From the NCBI GenBank assembly GCA_015065395.1, contig SVQJ01000004.1, positions 1-24,686 on the forward strand: DNA of 24,686 nucleotides, in the 5' to 3' direction. This DNA comes from Oscillospiraceae bacterium. GTDB lineage: Bacteria; Bacillota; Clostridia; Oscillospirales; CAG-272. Below, piece by piece: positions 22,305 to 24,686 of the stretch. The position numbers and the translations under genes were made by a program. Within the stretch, counting starts at the first letter, position 1, and each line of letters begins with the position of its first letter. Below the pieces are notes generated by a model. That model searched no databases, was not told where the DNA came from, and saw only the letters and a program-made list of their open reading frames with translations.

Positions 22305-24524
22305 GTGAAATATTGCTTTCATTGCATGAAAGAGATCGGCCCCGATGACTCATTCTGCCCCCATTGCCGACGGGAAACGGCATTTCCCGCCCCCGAGCAT
22401 CATCTCCTGCCGGGCACTGTGCTGCTTGGCAAAATCCTTATCGGAACGGCGCTTGGAGAAGGCGGCTTCGGTATAACCTACATAGCTCTCGATCTTGAAA
22501 ACAAGCGTAAGATCGCCCTTAAAGAATATTATCCCAGCGGATATGTTAACCGACTGAACACCTCTTCACAAACAGTCACCTGCAATCATTCCGAAGACAG
22601 AGCAGAATTCTTTGCTTCGGGTAAAAAGCGCTTTATGAGCGAGGCGCGCATCCTCTCCATGTTTTCCCGCGAAGCAGGCATAGTTTCCGTGTACGATTTC
22701 TTCGAAGCAAACAACACCGCGTACATAGCTATGGAATACCTTGAGGGAATGGATCTTAAGGAATACATAAAAACACACGGCACTATGAGCTTTGAAAACG
22801 CAGTCAATATGCTCCTGCCTCTTATGTATACCCTTTCGGGAGTGCATGAAAAGGGGCTTATTCACAGAGATATCAGCCCCGATAATATCCGCCTGGTTCT
22901 CGGCGGAGTTAAGCTCCTTGATTTCGGTGCCGCCAGAGATATTTCCCATGAATCAAACAAAAGCCTTTCCGTTATGCTGAAGCCGGGTTATGCTCCCGAG
23001 GAGCAATACCGTACTCACGGGATCCAAGGTCCATGGACTGATATTTACGCCCTTTGCGCAACTATTTACAAGTGTATAACGGGAATCACTCCTATCGAAT
23101 GCATTGAGCGTATGATCGAGGACGATCTGAAAAAGCCCTCAGAGCTTGGCGTTGTAATATCGGAAAGATGCGAAGAAGCACTTATGAAGGGACTTTCCGT
23201 TCGCGCAAAGGACCGCTACCGGACAATAAACGATCTTCTCAAGGACCTTTTGGCAAGCGGTGAAAGCGACGCTTCCATAGCCGAACCTCGGGTACTAAGC
23301 AAAGCTGATACCGCCCCGCAATCAGACAAGACCACTGCAAATGAGGACGATAACAGGACCGTGACCATATCCTCAGCGCAAAATAAAGCAGCAGACGATA
23401 ACAGAACCATAACCATCTCCTCTGCCGCACAGATAATCGGCGCAAATGATAAAGCCCAAAGCTTCGGGCTTTCTTTCACGGAAGGAGCGGAGAAGATAGC
23501 CGGAGATGAAGGCCTATCCCCGATCATAAAAGAAACAGAAGAACATATCCACTGTCCCGGCGGCAGAACTAAAGGAAAGCTCCCATCGAAGAGTGCCGTT
23601 ATCGTCAGTGTAATTTCCCTTATCCTTGTCAGCGCTGTCATTATTGTGTATCTTACAGGCGGATTCAATGCTTTATTCAAAAAAGGACCCGCAGAAGAGA
23701 CGGTTCAGATAATAGAAGATCCTGTTCCTGCCGTTTCAGTCAGCGCCGGAAGTTATCATACTGCCATACTGCTGGAAAACGGTACTGTATCTGCCGTTGG
23801 CAGAAACGATTACGGGCAATGCGACACCGATGACTGGGAGGACATCTTCGCCGTCAGCACAGGCGATTTTCATACCGTCGGGCTGAAAGGAGACGGTACG
23901 GTCGTTGCCATAGGCGATAATGAGTCGGGTCAATGCAACACCGATGACTGGAAGGATATCGTTGCCATAAGCACAGGAGCTTTTCATACAGTCGGACTGA
24001 AAAGGGACGGCACGGTCGTTGCAGTTGGCAGTAACAATGACGGTCAATGCAACACCGATGATTGGGAATACTTTTCAAAGATCAGCGCAAACAATTTTCA
24101 AACAGTGGGAGTGACAAGCGACAATACCGTGGTCGCCATCGGAAATAACCTTCTTGAACAATGCAACACCGATGACTGGAAGGATATAGTTGCCGTCAGT
24201 GCAGGAAGATACCATACTGTCGGACTGAAAAAGGACGGCACCGTCGTTGCCATAGGCGATAATACGTCAGGTCAATGCAGCACCGCTCACTGGAAGGATA
24301 TCATTGCCGTCAGCGCAGGCGATTTTCATACAGTCGGACTGAAAAAGAACGGTACCGTCGTTGCAGTTGGCAGTAATAATGACAAGCAATGCGACGTCTA
24401 TGACTGGAAGGGCATCGTCGCCGTCAGCTCGGGAGGATACAACACTGTCGGAATAAAAAAGGACGGCACGGTCATTGCGGTAGGCCGTAACGAATACGGC
24501 CAATGCGATGTTGATGAAGAATAA
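22305..24524 (+). CDS. Zinc-ribbon Ser/Thr kinase with outer seven-repeat RCC1-like propeller
   Basis: The 739-residue protein starts at GTG 22305, after AAAGGAGG, where its N-terminus aligns without gaps to the kinase at 19713-21380. The zinc ribbon (Cys4, 7, 18, 21) is followed by a kinase domain (about 43-317) with GEGGFG, Lys73, HRDISPDN (187-194), DFG (206-208) and GYAPEEQY. A linker carries the near-repeats NRTVTISSA and NRTITISSA, then comes a membrane segment (about 429-451). Outside lie seven repeats of about 38 residues (477-739) of the form AVSAG.FHTVGLK.DGTVVA(I/V)G.N..GQC, an RCC1-type propeller. Likely a sensor kinase; the ligand is unknown. Confidence 0.93.
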   Translation: MKYCFHCMKEIGPDDSFCPHCRRETAFPAPEHHLLPGTVLLGKILIGTALGEGGFGITYIALDLENKRKIALKEYYPSGYVNRLNTSSQTVTCNHSEDRAEFFASGKKRFMSEARILSMFSREAGIVSVYDFFEANNTAYIAMEYLEGMDLKEYIKTHGTMSFENAVNMLLPLMYTLSGVHEKGLIHRDISPDNIRLVLGGVKLLDFGAARDISHESNKSLSVMLKPGYAPEEQYRTHGIQGPWTDIYALCATIYKCITGITPIECIERMIEDDLKKPSELGVVISERCEEALMKGLSVRAKDRYRTINDLLKDLLASGESDASIAEPRVLSKADTAPQSDKTTANEDDNRTVTISSAQNKAADDNRTITISSAAQIIGANDKAQSFGLSFTEGAEKIAGDEGLSPIIKETEEHIHCPGGRTKGKLPSKSAVIVSVISLILVSAVIIVYLTGGFNALFKKGPAEETVQIIEDPVPAVSVSAGSYHTAILLENGTVSAVGRNDYGQCDTDDWEDIFAVSTGDFHTVGLKGDGTVVAIGDNESGQCNTDDWKDIVAISTGAFHTVGLKRDGTVVAVGSNNDGQCNTDDWEYFSKISANNFQTVGVTSDNTVVAIGNNLLEQCNTDDWKDIVAVSAGRYHTVGLKKDGTVVAIGDNTSGQCSTAHWKDIIAVSAGDFHTVGLKKNGTVVAVGSNNDKQCDVYDWKGIVAVSSGGYNTVGIKKDGTVIAVGRNEYGQCDVDEE
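23733..24521 (+). repeat. Seven in-frame repeats of about 114 bases (RCC1 blades)
   Basis: The propeller is coded by seven tandem units that stay similar at DNA level (recurring CATAC(T/C)GTCGG, GACGG(T/C)AC and CAATGC). The fourth unit is the most diverged (NNFQTVGVTSDNT). Such repeats allow expansion or loss by recombination. Confidence 0.85.
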
Positions 24525-24533
24525 TTGATCATG

Positions 24534-24572
24534 AAAAAGCCACTGCCAAGTTTTCCCTTGCGGTGGCTTTTT
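24534..24572 (+). terminator. Intrinsic terminator after the RCC1 kinase
   Basis: AAAAAGCCAC pairs with GTGGCTTTTT, with further imperfect inner pairing and a T-run at the end of the stem. Confidence 0.75.
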
Positions 24573-24588
24573 AACTCCTTTGCCTGCC

Positions 24589-24686
24589 AAATTACGGTTT
24601 ATCGGTGAGAAACGGTCGCTTTTTTGTAAAAAAGCTTGGCAAAAAACTTTAAGAAATGGGTTTAGCTGAATCATGCAAGGCAAAAG
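24589..24686 (+). repeat. Structured interspersed repeat, copy E (forward, cut by window end)
   Basis: AAATTACGGTTT, AACGGTCGC, GCTTTTTTGTAAAAAAGC, GCAAAAAACTTTAAGAAATG and AAGGCAAAAG match the left half of copies B and C. The rest lies outside the window. Confidence 0.8.

Noticed and set aside
1258..24686. CRISPR array from the recurring repeats
   Set aside because: The copies are kilobases apart and separated by genes; there are no short direct repeats with spacers and no cas genes.
1258..24686. Classical MITE with terminal inverted repeats and target duplications
   Set aside because: The two ends are only weakly inverted copies of each other and no flanking duplication was visible by eye; a mobile origin stays possible but is not shown.

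Overview
The window reads as chromosomal DNA of an anaerobic member of the Bacillota, most likely class Clostridia. The evidence is strong Shine-Dalgarno sites, sigma-A type promoters with 16-17 base spacers, short-signal lipoproteins, FeoB with its small Cys-rich partner, an FprA-type flavodiiron protein and a DUF1292 protein. I cannot place it more finely from sequence alone. No phage, transposase, tRNA, rRNA or CRISPR array is visible.

Layout. (1) 1-1216: 3' end of feoB and its Cys-rich partner. (2) 1506-3734 (-): large membrane protein of unknown function. (3) 3961-4731 (+): acidic lipoprotein with two similar domains. (4) 5139-6906 (-): a zinc-ribbon membrane protein overlapping a small HTH gene, then a separate XRE regulator. 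(5) 7039-10190 (+): five-gene cluster behind a consensus promoter, encoding a small membrane protein, a lipoprotein and three consecutive proteins with an N-terminal zinc ribbon. (6) 10536-13977 (-): soluble Ser/Thr kinase, a structured RNA candidate (6S-like), a DUF1292 protein and uvrB. (7) 14202-19228 (+): fprA, then pncA, pncB and a GH36-type glycosidase; pncA-pncB convert nicotinamide to NaMN. (8) 19713-24524: a PP2C phosphatase and transmembrane kinase operon (-) divergent from a second transmembrane kinase whose outer part is a seven-repeat RCC1-like propeller (+).

Two themes run through the window. First, six proteins in three clusters begin with the same short zinc ribbon, with cysteines at exactly positions 4, 7, 18 and 21. 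In five of the six a single transmembrane segment separates the cytoplasmic part from a different outer domain. Together with three kinases and one phosphatase this looks like a lineage-expanded phospho-signalling network at the membrane; that network is inference.

Second, a structured interspersed repeat of about 260-380 bases occurs five times. All four complete convergent gene junctions contain one, a fifth starts after the last gene, and none lies between divergent or tandem genes. Three copies carry a perfect 28-bp hairpin with a 6-base loop whose stem sequence differs between copies while pairing is kept. I regard this element as the most interesting item here.
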